Shown: positions 22,313-33,487 of the stretch, in pieces
Numbering within the stretch: position 1 is the stretch's first letter
Layout: each line of letters begins with the position of its first letter
Made by a program: the position numbers and the translations under genes
From: Papilionanthe hookeriana x Papilionanthe teres
Taxonomy: Eukaryota; Streptophyta; Magnoliopsida; Asparagales; Orchidaceae
Reading direction: 5' to 3'
Length of the DNA: 64,000 bases
Assembly (NCBI GenBank): GCA_022702705.1
Contig: CM040428.1
Location: 113,630,183-113,694,182 of the forward strand
Notes under the pieces: model-generated
The model's database searches: none
The model's input: the letters and a program-made list of their open reading frames with translations, nothing else
What the model was told of the DNA's origin: nothing

Positions 22313-23490
22313 ATGGCTCCGCGACAAAAGAGGCGAATGGATTATGACGAAACACGATTTGTAAGTGCTCGAGCGCAATCAAGATACTTCCACAATATCC
22401 AAGCAAGGAAGTACATACAAGATCGAGTATTTAAGAATCCAGGAGGAGAAGTGGAACGAACCATAAAAGAGAGGAGATGAGAAAATTTATGTTATACAAC
22501 AAATAGAGCTGTAGTGGAAGTAGTGAAGGAATTTTTTGCCAACCTAACTGAAATAGAAGATGCACCAATAAAGGTTAGAGGATTTTTAGTCGATTTCAAT
22601 GCTGCAAGAATCAATTCTTTCTACAAAGTACGCGACCTACACACCAGCGAGTATGATACTTTTCGAACAATGGAAATACCGCTGGAAGAAGTAATCAACT
22701 TTCTCACTGATGGGAAAGGGGTTTGGAATATCAAGCAGCGCGAACGGGTAAACTTCCTCTTTCTATGCTGAATGCAATATCTAAAGCTTGACACTATTTT
22801 ATTTGTTCTACCTTGTTACCTACCTATCACCATAGTGAAGTAACAAGAGATAGAGTAGTTCTAAATTTCTGTATTCAGAACCAAAGAAGTATTAATGTGG
22901 GAAGTATTATTTACAAGAATGTATTAGCCACTGCAAGAAGTCAGAGTGGAGGAATACTAGGGCATCCTGATCTAATTTATGCACTTTGCCAATTATCTGA
23001 GGTAGAGGCAAGAGATGATGAGGAATGGGTGGAGCCTATGAAACCCATTACCCAGGCTAATATAAAGACTTATAAATCCCACGAAGGATGGAGATCTGGA
23101 ACTAGGAGTTACGTACCTTCAACTAGTCGGGCTATTCCCTCCACCAGTTATGATCCTCCTACTTATAAGTCTCCTACCCTTCATAATTTGATGAATGAAA
23201 TGACCCTGCAGCGGAAGAGTTTTGAAAAGATTGAGGAAAAATTAGAGCATATTGATCAGAGAATTGGAGGATTAGAGCGAAGGCACAATTATGACAGCGA
23301 GTATCTCCAGAGACATTCAGAGTTTGAGATAGCTTATTATGATGCTGAGAATTGTTACAGGAGAGGAGATCTTGATGTTGTATTTCCTGAGTGCTCCCGT
23401 TACAGTCATTACCAACCTACTCCACCTGCGGAACAGGAGATGAAGATATTGGTTGGGATTTTAATATTGACGATTAGATTCTCTGATTAG
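22313..23490 (+). pseudogene. Accessory ORF 2 of element A (paralogue of ORF 1)
   Basis: Starts with ATGGCTCCGCG and runs with one in-frame TGA (about 22478) and one frameshift (about 22775-22810). Pieces 22514-22771 and 22813-23490 are open. The domain begins around VVKEFFANLTEIE, then VRGFLVDFNAARINSFY, LLPTYHHSEVTRDRVVLNFC and ILGHPDLIYALCQL. Each block has a counterpart in accessory ORF 1, so the two are tandem paralogues. A Ser/Thr/Pro-rich stretch follows, then a likely coiled coil (about 23220-23290). It resembles the plant 'putative plant transposon protein' (Transposase_32) domain. The role is unknown. It is better preserved than ORF 1. Confidence 0.7.
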
Positions 23491-24807
23491 ATATTTATGT
23501 TATGTGATTTTTTGTTTGTTTTCTTAAATTCAATATTGATGTTTAGTTTGTGAACTTGGTTTGTCATGTTGTGCAAGACATTTTTAAAATGGTCGTATAA
23601 GTTAAATTATATAGTTTGTAAATTTTAATACTTCAGACTGTTATTGTGACCTTAAACTGAAATAGTCAATTGTGTGTGTTTAGCATTAGATTAAATATAA
23701 GTTGTGATAGTATTTTGTACTTATTTCAAAACTTCTTTACCCAGCTATTTCTTTTAATATTATGTGTGTAGAAAGTTATTAACAGTACAGGTTAATTAAG
23801 TAATGGATAGAACCTGCAGAACTTCAAAAAGAAGAAATAGCTAAAGCACAAAAGTATGATTTAAATTTATAGTTTGTTTTCTTTTCACCCTATATAGATA
23901 GATAGAAAAATTTAAGTTTGGGGGAGGGAAAAATACAAATTTAATTATTAAATTATTCTCAATTTCTATTTTCAAAAAAATTATTATAGAATGATTTTCT
24001 GTGGTAATTTTAATTCGATAAACTAGAATTAATTTATTTAATTATTATAGAAAGTTAAAAGAAATACTTTTAATGATTAACTAATTTTGTAGATTAAGAT
24101 ATTTAGTATAAGAGAATAAGAATATAGTTAACTATTTAAAGTAAGGAAAACTATATTTTCAAATATAAAATTCTTAGGTATTTAGTTGAGAAAAAAAGAT
24201 TGAAACTCAATGAAGTAAAAACTTTGAAATACATATAAGGGAAGTAAATGTTTCAAGTTTCAAATTTAGGAAGAGGAAAATGAAGTTCAAAATTATTAAC
24301 AGGCTAACCAAAAATAGTGATCCTCACTTGAAAAAGAAAAGGAAAAAAGGATTAAAAATCAATGCAGAAAGAAAAAGAATATATATATATATATAAGTGA
24401 GGAGAAGCTTGAGGAGATGCCTTATCAAAAATTGGCTTCATTTGAATTAACCTAAAGGGTAAACTTCAATTACATTTCTAAACTTATATATATGGATTAG
24501 TATTTTACTAAGTAGTACTTTCATGAAATTCCTATCATCTGAATATCTTAAGTAATTTAATATTGAAAAATATAGTCATTCTTGAAATAAATGGAAAACT
24601 AGAAATCTTAAACTTGATGACTAAATAACTTTATCTCTACAAAAATTAATTTAATTATTTTAAAATATTTCTAGAAAACTTTACTATAATATTTATTTGA
24701 ATCAAATTCATAGTAATTCTGAATTAAAACTTTACTACAAATAATTATTACTTTTATGTAGTATCTAAATTACTTGAGGATAAGTAATAGTTAAGTTTGG
24801 AGGATTT
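23491..24807 (+). other. Element A non-coding 3' region with polypurine tracts
   Basis: About 1.3 kb without a supported ORF, partly collinear with the 2 kb non-coding regions of B and C. An internal purine tract AAGTTTGGGGGAGGG lies at 23914-23928. The terminal tract GTTAAGTTTGGAGGATTT ends directly at the 3' LTR start at 24808. A short (TA) run lies at about 24380-24396. Confidence 0.7.
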
Positions 24808-26366
24808 TGACCATAAGAAAATATATTGCGAAATTTATACCAATTTCATATGAAATTACACTTTAAAGAAAGGTATTTTCTGTGTTTTATTGCAGGAATG
24901 AAGATTTATAGGTGTTGAGAGCAAAAAGCATAAAAAGGAGTGAATCTGGAGCAAAAAGGACAAAAATTGATGAAAATTAAAATGTCTCACCGACGACGAT
25001 ATTTAACCCACCGACGGCGAGATTTTCTCTAAAGTTTTTAATATATTATAATAGAGCCCGCCGACGGTGAAATCGAGCCCGCCGACAGCGAGCCTAAACG
25101 GTTAGCCTTGCTTCTAGAAGCCCGTCGACGGCGAGATCGAGCCCGCCGAGGGCGAGACAGTTGATTCAAGCCAAATTCGATGAATTTGGACGCATTTTGA
25201 AGAGGTGCTTAAGCAATCTTTGGAAATACGACTCCTTCTATAAATAGAGACGATTTTGTGTGTTATGGTGTCAGTTGGTGTCAAATTAGTGCTTCCTTTT
25301 GTAGTAAGAGTTAGTATTTAGTGTCTTGGTGAGTTAAAAGTGTGTTGTACAAGAAGGAAGAGTCAGAGGAACTTGAGGAATCTGCTTAGGGAGAAGAATT
25401 GAGATAAGTATATTTGTTTATTGTTTTATAACTTTAAATGAAATCCAACATCTGTGTTATTATTCCCATGTATTCTTAGTAGTTTCCTTTGTCTTTCTCC
25501 TTGTTGTTGAGGTTTTGTGAAATGAAGAATTAAAAGAGTTGTGCTTAATAATATTAGATAGAGATTGTGATAATCTTTTACTTAAATCTTAATTTACTTT
25601 CAATTTGGCCAATTGAATTGTTAACATATGTTGGATTATCAACTATAGTAAAGATTACATCCAAGATTCAGGGAATTCAAAAGCCTTGAAAGGAGGGTGC
25701 AAATAAAAAGGGAAATATTAATTATCGGGCGAAGAATTGAATATTTTAGTGTGACAGACTAAAATCTTCAATTCGGTACTATTGTTTGGGAGTTGAAGTG
25801 TAGATGTTAGCCCTCATGTGAGGGGAATGTGGGAGCTCTGAAGTGGCAGCCAGTATCCTCCCATCTTAGCCACAGATTCAGTAACCAAACATAAGCATTA
25901 GTCAATGTTCTTTGCACCTGGACCAAAGGGTAAATAATAGGAATGCTCCTATTTGGCACAATATAATTCTAAACTCATTTAATTATTCATTGACTCAATC
26001 CTCTTAACAAGGAGAAAGATACTTTTCTAAATTAACTTATATATTATGTATTTTAGTATTAGTTTTAAGTTTAAGCATTCTTCATTTTTCGTATACTATA
26101 CTAAATTAGATTAGTAATCGACTTTACTAAAAAATTAGTCTGTAAATCTCTAACTTCCCTGTGGGATCGATATCTAGGACTCCAATAGAGCCCTTTATTA
26201 CTTGAGTGATACGTATACTTGCGTTGATTAAAGGTGAGGGAGTACAATTGCTACATTACTTTGAAAAACATATATAACTTTATTAAGCCTAACAATTATA
26301 TATATCCTTCTATTTTTACCTTACTCTCCCCCTAGGCTGAATTCTTATATTTGCAGCAGGAGGTCA
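24808..26366 (+). repeat. Element A, 3' LTR
   Basis: Matches the 5' LTR over its whole length, starts TGACCATAAG and ends GGTCA. It holds more GCCGACGG-type units (about 24987-25165) than the 5' copy, plus TATAAATA at 25239-25246. It is followed by the target copy ACAAA. Confidence 0.9.
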
Positions 26367-26371
26367 ACAAA
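26367..26371. repeat. Target duplication of element A, right copy (ACAAA)
   Basis: Four of five bases match ACTAA at 5525-5529. The interrupted LTR of element C resumes directly after it. Confidence 0.7.
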
Positions 26372-27936
26372 AAACTACAATTCTTATGTAATGAAATAGA
26401 TAATGTATAGGAACGAGATGCATTAAATATTGTATGTGCCAAATAGAAGCAATCCTATTCTTTACCCTTTGGTCCAGGCATAAAGAATATTGACAAATCC
26501 TATGCTTGGTTTTTGAATCTGTGGCTAGGCTGGGAGGATACCTGCTCTCACTTCGGAGCTCCCACGTTCCCCTCACCTGAGGGCTAACATCTACGTTTCA
26601 GCACCCAAACGATAGGACCGAATTGAGGATTTTAGTCTGTCACTCTAAAATCTCCAATTCTACGCCCGATAATTATATTTCCCTATTAATTTACATTCAA
26701 TCCCCAACAACTTCACCATCCATGGAATTTGAATGTGGTTCCACTTTGTTGAGAATTACACCGCCCATTCGAGACAATGCAATTACAACGAATTTTAACA
26801 ATACAACGGGCCCTTATTGTAATGTAAATGAAGTGCAAGTAAAAACCATCACATTTATAATTAAAACATCTTTTAGCAAGCATCTCAATATCCTAATCAT
26901 GAATCCTACTCATTGTAAAAGAAAAGTAGAAATGAAACAATGACATAATTTTCTTATGTCTTTATTTCCAAAGAAGAAGAAAGAGAAAGAAAGATACATC
27001 ACAAAGCATAAAAAAAACACAACGGAAACTTCATTAAACAAAAGAAAATTCACTATGTAAGTGTTTACAAAATCATAAGATAATGAAAAACAATACTTAG
27101 CTTTTTCCCCTTGAAAAAAAGATGAATATCTCTCCCATAAAGTCTCCCGTTGATCCATGCAATGCTAGTATAATCCCTTACAAATTCTCTCAAAATCTCC
27201 TCTCCAATCTCTCCAAAAGGGTAGAAATCTACATTTCTACTCTTAATCTAAGAATCCTAAACATTCTCCAAGATTTTACTAACTTTCCTCTCCTTTTTTC
27301 TATCCTTTTATCTTCACTTTTCCAACCTAAATTCGCCATTTTAAAGAGTATGGACGAAGTTTGAAAAGTTACCATAAGCACCCTTTCGAAAAAGCGTCCA
27401 AATACATTGAATTTCAGCCATAACCGCCCAAAATCGGTCTAGAATCTTCTCAGGCACCGTCGGCAGGTTCAAGGTCACTGTCCGCGAGCTTTTCAGGAAT
27501 TTTTTGGCCTTCTCGGCAAAATCCTGCCGTCGGCGAGCTCGAGGGCGCCGTCGGCGGGCAGGCTCTGCGCGTACTCCATTGTTTTGCTCCGTTTTAGCTC
27601 TGATTCGTCCCTTTTCAGTTGCTTTGCGTTCGTAACAGATAGCCCTATAAAATAAGCATAAAAACAACCTTTCTTTAAAGTGTAATCTCATTCAAAAATA
27701 TGTAATAAGTGTAAAAGATATTAAATATAGAAAGACTTATCGAAAGGTGTCAGGGCAAAATTTCATTTCTTGCTCATTTTTGCTCCAAATTGCACCGTTT
27801 TTGCTTCTTTTTGCTCCAATCACCATTTCTTGTTCCTAAAACCAAAAAATATACAAAATACCTTCCTTTAAAGTGTAATATCATAAAAAATGAGAAAAAT
27901 CATATAGCAAAAATCGTATATATTTTAGGCGTGTCA
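26372..27936 (-). mobile_element. Element C, 5' LTR (right piece)
   Basis: Continues the LTR broken at 5524. It matches the B LTRs from about 31890 to 33471 and ends GGCGTGTCA at 27936. No purine tract follows, so this end is the outer 5' edge of minus-strand element C. Next is CCACT (27937-27941), probably one copy of its target duplication in D gag; the other copy lies outside the window. GC-rich CCGTCGGCG units lie at about 27455-27565. Confidence 0.88.
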
Positions 27937-28427
27937 CCACTACGCCAGATCTCTTCTCGTATGCATTAGCAGGTTTTGCCTTCTCTGTCTTTTCTACAGG
28001 CTCCTTGTGCTTGACGTCTTCTTGTATGCTACTGGCTTTACTGAGTAGCTTCTTGAAGGACTTGATGGTGAGACCCTTAAGCATGAAGGCTGTCGGACCG
28101 TGGATACTCTTGAGTAGTATCTCGATCACGTGTTGTTCATGTAACTGAGGTTCACATTTTATGCTTAAGTTTCTCCATCTCAGAATGTAGTCGACCAAGG
28201 TTTCATCGGACTTCTGCCACTCCACCATGAGATCTCCTATAGTGACATGATGTCGGGCACCAGCAAATCCTTTCACGAACATGTTTTCCATTTCTGCAAA
28301 AGTTTTTATTGATCAATTGGGAAGCTTGGCATACTAATCGAACACTATTCCTGACAACTGCTGAAAAATTGATGGAACAGCAGAGCATCACTTCCTCCTG
28401 TGTTGCAACAACTAGCTCTAAAATGCG
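27937..28427 (-). pseudogene. Element D gag core, cut by element C
   Basis: The end of the available part of D gag on the minus strand, in the 28291-27937 frame. It includes MENMFVKGFAGARHHVTIGDL, the EWQKSDETLVDYILRWRNLS segment and KSIHGPTAFMLKGLTIKSF. This wording is common in Gag of plant Tat-type Ty3/Gypsy elements. The frame runs into the C LTR at 27936, so its last residues are foreign. A frameshift separates it from the 29582-28428 piece. The rest of D (protease onward) should lie to the left of C, before position 1. Confidence 0.8.
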
Positions 28428-29582
28428 CTATGTGCTGGTGAGGATTTCCTGTACCGTCGAACGTCTGAAAGTCGGGTGCACGAAGCCTTTAGGGTAAGGA
28501 ATGGCATCGAACTCCTCCGGGTAGGGTCTACCCTTTGAAACTGATGCTCCACCTTTGGACTGAGCTAAGGCCTCCTGAACTTGTTGTTCGACCATCTGTT
28601 TAATGTCCTTTTCTGGCGTGTTCAGAGTTAGATCTCTTCTTGGCGGCTCGTCTTCATTAGCTGAAGCGACTTTTCTTCTTTCATCGGTGATGTGTATGAT
28701 CTCAGGCTGGTTAATCTCAGGAGATGCTGCGGGTCGTGACTGTGATTGCCCATGGAGTGTAGCCATGGAATTCATGGTGGCGGTTATTTCCTCCATTCTC
28801 TTTTTTAGACGGCTAATATGTTCATCTCTTGTCAGGATGGTCCTCTGAAACTCATCTGCAGTGTTCTCCTCACTGGGAGCCTCGCGCGCAAATGACGTGG
28901 ACTGAGTTTCAACCATGTTAACTTCCTTAAATTCTTCGTCCATGTAATATGACAGGAAGTAATTGTCATCATCAATATCCAACCCTCGTTGTTTGGCTAA
29001 CTCAGAAATTTCTACTCGGAGCTTTAGAACTTTATCATCCATTATTTCCTTTTTAGTTAATCTTAAATCTCTAGGCTTTCCTACACTGTCACTCTTTTCC
29101 GCAACTGATTCAAAAGCAACGGCGGTAGTGGCAACGGGAATATTAGACACATGATCCATTTTGTGGTCAACAGAATTTTCAGAATGTACTGGTATAACAC
29201 CTCCCGGTAACCACACTTTCCTCTTAAAAGTCAGCGCCTTGAGACAAGGTGTCTCGGTGGGGACATCAGAGTAACGAGGGGAATTGTGCTCCCTAGTGTG
29301 TAGACCATGTACGGAGGAGAATAGTCCTCTCTCGATCTTTCTCTTTTGGGGTTCCTTATGATCATCGACAGCTGGTACTCTCGGACCCAGCCGAGACTTG
29401 ACTGACTTGCTTATAGTAGTATCATCTGTAGCAGCTGTATCAACACATTTTCCCAAACGGTGTCTGACAAAAACTTGAACACGTCTTTCCATTTTTAGGA
29501 TTTTATCCTTAATTTCAGGGGATATTGCACATCCCATTCTCTTGAGGAATTTGGCGACAGAACAACCTTCTATTTCAAACAA
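28428..29582 (-). pseudogene. Element D gag N-terminal region (384 codons open)
   Basis: The longest open piece of D. It begins near EGCSVAKFLKRMGC and includes a charged region, then a likely coiled coil (RDEHISRLKKRMEEITATM). It ends with RPYPEEFDAIPYPKGFVHP, the usual entry to the Gag core in plant Tat-type elements. The Gag core follows after a frameshift at about 28428. It is interrupted only at its ends, so it is better preserved than its surroundings. The identity as Gag rests on the PYPEEFDAIPYPKGF signature and the following core. Confidence 0.75.
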
Positions 29583-30835
29583 CCTTCGTAGAAGGGTGTG
29601 AGCTCGGGTGATAGGTGTGGGCCTTTACCTCACCTTGTCACTACTATGTGGTGATGGAAGTGTAGCGACAATCCTATGAAGGCTCTCATCTCCAGTAGTG
29701 CCAGCTAAAGGGTGGAACCTGCTGCCTCAAAGAAGAGGAGAGGTATCCGGTAAACCGAGTTCCTCCTGTTGAGGAATCTCATAAATTGCTTACAGATTTG
29801 TAACTTGTGTTCTAGAAGCCTTGCGAATCCTGTGGTTGTGGTTTCTTCTTTAAGATTTGGTTGGCAGGGGAGGTCTAAAACTCGAGCCAATCTCGAAGAT
29901 TGACGGTGGGGCAAGAAAGTATCTTCAGAATTATCTTTATGCAGAATTTCTTTCCCTTTGGCAGATGGGAAAGTAGGTGCAGTGATGGTGAAGCCGGTGG
30001 CAGGTAACAACTCTCCTCGGCACTGAGACGACTGACCTGACGGGGGCAGTGGTTACCTTTACCTTCTTAGTATAAGGGAAATCTTTGTTGGAGTTCAGAT
30101 CGAACTCAGCAGACGGTTCTTGAATTTCAGGAGTGGCAACTTTCACGACCAAGAATGAGGCTTTTCCGAGTACGACTTCAAACTCATTGAAGCTGGTCCT
30201 AAACTAAAACATCAGCGCTGCAAGGCGGGCCTCGCGGGAGGAGGGCAAGTTGCAGGAGAAAGTTAATGTATGGGTTGACATCCTTAACTATCAGGAGAAG
30301 CATTCTAAAGGTTAGTGAGATCCAAAAACCTTACCATCATAGTGCAAACACTAAAAAAAAGGTTGTTCTCTGAACTGGGGAAAATTTCATTTCATTTTGA
30401 TATTTTATTATCTTTTTAGTTCATTTTCTTAGGTTTTCATATGTCGGTTAAAAGGACTTTTAAGATTTAAGGAAGAGTGGGTTAATCTGCCGAAGAGAGG
30501 ATTGAATCCAGTAGATACAAAAATGACGTGAAGTATAGGATCCTATCAGAGATCCCCTTCACAACGCAGATTTCCCTAGCAAAATTTGTTTGTTGACACA
30601 CCTATTGGGGGTTTGACCCCACAATATAAAAGGAAAACCTAAGGACTTCTGAACCCTTCTATTTAAGAGTGACCAAACAGACAGTCTTGAAATCCAGAGG
30701 AGTTGATCACACTTTCCCACAAAAGAAATGGGTGAAGTGTGACAACGAAAACATGGCAATCTGGCTCATGAGGGACATGCGCACGTTACTGATATATGAA
30801 TATAGTATTTTCTGATCTTAATGAAGAAAGAAACT
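29583..30835 (-). pseudogene. Element D leader and degenerate ORF1-like region
   Basis: Lies between the primer site and gag. It holds only short broken frames: 30759-30559, 30152-29937 and 30010-29705, the last with SSRLARVLDLP and FARLLEHKLQICKQF. Ogre elements are known for an extra ORF1 of unknown role before gag, and this region is where it would be. I cannot confirm homology from the sequence alone. Confidence 0.4.
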
Positions 30836-30854
30836 TTCCCCAACGGAGTAGCCA
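30836..30854 (-). other. Primer-binding site of element D
   Basis: The minus strand reads TGGCTACTCCGTTGGGGAA, six bases after the LTR end at 30861. It begins TGG, as tRNA-primed sites do, and resembles the tRNA-Arg type site reported for Ogre elements (recalled, not checked). This fixes the adjoining repeat as the 5' LTR of D. Confidence 0.7.
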
Positions 30855-30860
30855 GAAAAC

Positions 30861-31482
30861 TGTCGGCTATTAATTTTTTATGAGTGTTGATATTTTTTTG
30901 AAAAACAAGGTTTTAGAATATAGTTTTATAAAATAGAAATCTGATTTAATTTAATATATATATATATGGATTTTTTAAAATAATATTTTAATTTTGGTGG
31001 ATGCGAAATCGAACTAATTTCATACAAACGTTGGTTTAAATAACCAAACGCATCATCACAAGATATGTATCTATCCCAAAGAATAGATATATGACTTAGG
31101 ATGAGACTTGATCAAACAAACTAAAGAATTCATGACATCCATTTGGTTTGCAAATCAATTTTGACTGACAATTTTCCATATCTAATATGAAGGAATTATA
31201 TAGGGTTTATATTAATATGGGGTCTTTAAGTTTCCTATAAGAGCAAGCCATTATAGTTAATTACATCTTAGATAACCGAAGTCACCTAAGAAAACTCTTG
31301 ATATAGATCAGGAAATATTTATATTCATGACTTCCAAAGGTAAGGTTTTCAAAGAAAATATGATAGTTGAAAATTCAATAGGTGGATGGCTGAAGTTTTG
31401 GTATATTTCATTTTTATCAGAATCCAAAGGAGAGAAGACTAGGGGAAGGACACAGATTCAAGTAATAATTTTGATGTCTTTC
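30861..31482 (-). mobile_element. Element D, 5' LTR, primer-site end
   Basis: Starts TGTCGGC next to the primer site and matches the solo LTR from 9290 onward with moderate divergence. It is broken at 31482 by element B and continues at 40770. The last five bases, CTTTC, are the left target copy of B. Confidence 0.8.
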
Positions 31483-33471
31483 TGACCCGACCCGCAATTA
31501 CGCAGTAAATTAACTTCCAAAAGATGGCCAAAAACTTGACCCGGTTTATAAATAGCGGCTAGTGTGCAAAATCTTAAATGATAAAAATTAGAAAATATTT
31601 TACACACTAGGGGTACTACGAAAGTATACGTATCGTTTCAAGTAATATAGAGTTTTCTTTAAAAACCCCAGTATCGATCCCACGAGGAAGTGAAGTAAGA
31701 GGTCTTTAGTCAAATTCTAGTCTACTACTAATAGTCCTTATTTTAGAATGTCGATTAAAATTGTGTTTCATCTAGTAACTATTCCTAAATGCAAGTGTTA
31801 AATGTAAAGATAGTAACTATATCTAAATGCAAATAACAATTTAAAATATAATCCTTTTTGGATGAATTGGTTTGGAGAATTTTGAGATATTAAAAACTAC
31901 TATTCTTATGTAATGAAATAGATAATGTATAGGAATGAGATGCATTTAATATTGTATGTGCCAAATAGGAGCAACTCTATTCTTTACCCTTTGGTCCAGG
32001 CATAAAGAATATTGACTAATCCTATGCTTGGTTATCGAATCGCAGGCTCAGGCTGGGAGGATACCGGCTCTCACTTCGGAGCTCCCACGTTACCCTCGCC
32101 TGAGGGCTAACAATCTACACTTCAGCAACCAAATGATAGGACCGAATTGAGGATTTTAGCCTGTCACTCTAAAATCTCTAATTCTACGCTCGATAATTAT
32201 ATTTCCCTATTTATTTGCATCAAACCCCATGAACTTCACCATCCATGGAATTTGACACTACAATGAATTTTAACACTACAATGGGCCCTTATTCATCTTT
32301 CTTTGTTGAGAATTACACCGCCCTTTCGGGTCAATACAATTACAATGAATTTTAACACTACAATGGGCCCTTATTTCAATGTAAATGAAGTGCAAGTAAA
32401 AACCATCACATTTATAATTAAATTCACTTCTATCATGCATCACAAAATCCTAAACATGATTTCTACTCATTATAAAAGAAAAGTAAAATGAAAATAATTG
32501 CATAATCTTCTCATGTCACTATTTCCAAAGAAGAAGAAAGATTAAGAGAGATGCGTCACAAAGCACGAATAAAACATAAAGGAAACTTCATTTAACAAAA
32601 GCAAATCCACTAAATAAATGTTTACAAAATTATAAGATAATGAAGAACAATACTTATCTTTTTCCATTTGAAAGAAAGACGAAGATCTCTCCCATAAAGT
32701 CTCCCGGCGATCCATACAATGCTAGCGAAATCCCTTACAAATTCTCTCAAAATCTCCTATCCAATCTCTCCAAAAGGGTAGAAATCTACATTTCTACTCT
32801 TAATCTAAGAATCCTAAACATTCCTCTCTTTCTTCTCTACTTTTCTCTATTGTTTCTCTCACATTTCTAACATATATTCGCCATTTTAAAGAGTATGGAC
32901 GAATTTTGAAGAGTTTCCTTAAGCACCCCTTCAAAAAAACGTACAAATACGTCGAATATTGGACCAAAACCGCCAAAAGTCGGTTCATGGTCGTCCGGGC
33001 CACTATCGACGGGTTCGAGGCCGCTGTCGGCGGCCTTTTCGGCCATATTTCAGTGGTCTCGGGAAAATCTCGCTGTCGGCGAGCAGGCTGCTGCACGGCT
33101 CCACCGTTTCGCTCCGTTTCGCTCTGTTTCAACTTCGTTTCGCCCCATTTCAGTTGCGTTGCGTTCGTAACAGATAGCCCTACAAAATAAGCATAAAAAC
33201 AATATTTCTTTAAAGTGTAATCTCATTCAAAAATATGCAAGAAGTGTAAAAGAGACTAAGCATCAAAAGACTTATCTAAAGGTGTCAGGGCAGAATTTCA
33301 TTTCTTGCTCGTTTTTGCTCCAAATTGCACCATTTTTGCTTCCTTTTGCTCCAATCACCATTTATTATACCTAAAACCAATAAACATACAAAATACCTTC
33401 ATTTATAGTGTAATATCATCAAAAATAAGTAAAATGATATAGGAAAAAGCGTATATATTTTAGGCGTGTCA
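31483..33471 (-). repeat. Element B, 3' LTR
   Basis: Starts TGACCCG and ends GGCGTGTCA on the plus strand. It is about 125 bases longer than the 5' LTR, with a duplicated GAATTTTAACACTACAATGG block (about 32262-32380) and an 85-base GC-rich segment (about 32996-33080) missing from the 5' copy. Confidence 0.9.
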
Positions 33472-33487
33472 AAATCCCCCAAACTTA
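33472..33487 (-). other. Polypurine tract of element B
   Basis: The minus strand reads TAAGTTTGGGGGATTT next to the 3' LTR, as in element C at 1212-1227. Confidence 0.8.

Larger units (their letters stand above)
5530..26366 (+). mobile_element. Element A: Athila-like Ty3/Gypsy retrotransposon
   Basis: This is an LTR retrotransposon on the plus strand, inserted in the 5' LTR of element C. It has two LTRs (5530-7044 and 24808-26366), termini TGACC...GRCCA/GGTCA, and near-matching five-base target duplications. Inside are broken gag (7115-8530), protease (8531-9284), RT/RNase H (17086-18435) and integrase (18520-19820), then two extra 3' ORFs (20294-21423, 22313-23490) and a purine tract. The order protease-RT-RH-integrase is that of Ty3/Gypsy. 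Protease DLGAS, RT FMDD and extra 3' genes fit the Athila lineage. A 7,375-base solo LTR interrupts it at 9290-16664. No clear primer-binding site follows the 5' LTR, so the leader has probably been lost or mutated. Confidence 0.9.

Noticed and set aside
26357..26369. End of element A (GAGGTCAACA) as another end of the giant LTR
   Set aside because: Ten bases equal the end of the solo LTR at 16655-16664, but the sequence before it aligns with the A 5' LTR, so it is the A terminus plus target bases.
28309..29154. Plus-strand ORFs opposite D gag
   Set aside because: They are shadows of the 384-codon minus-strand frame.
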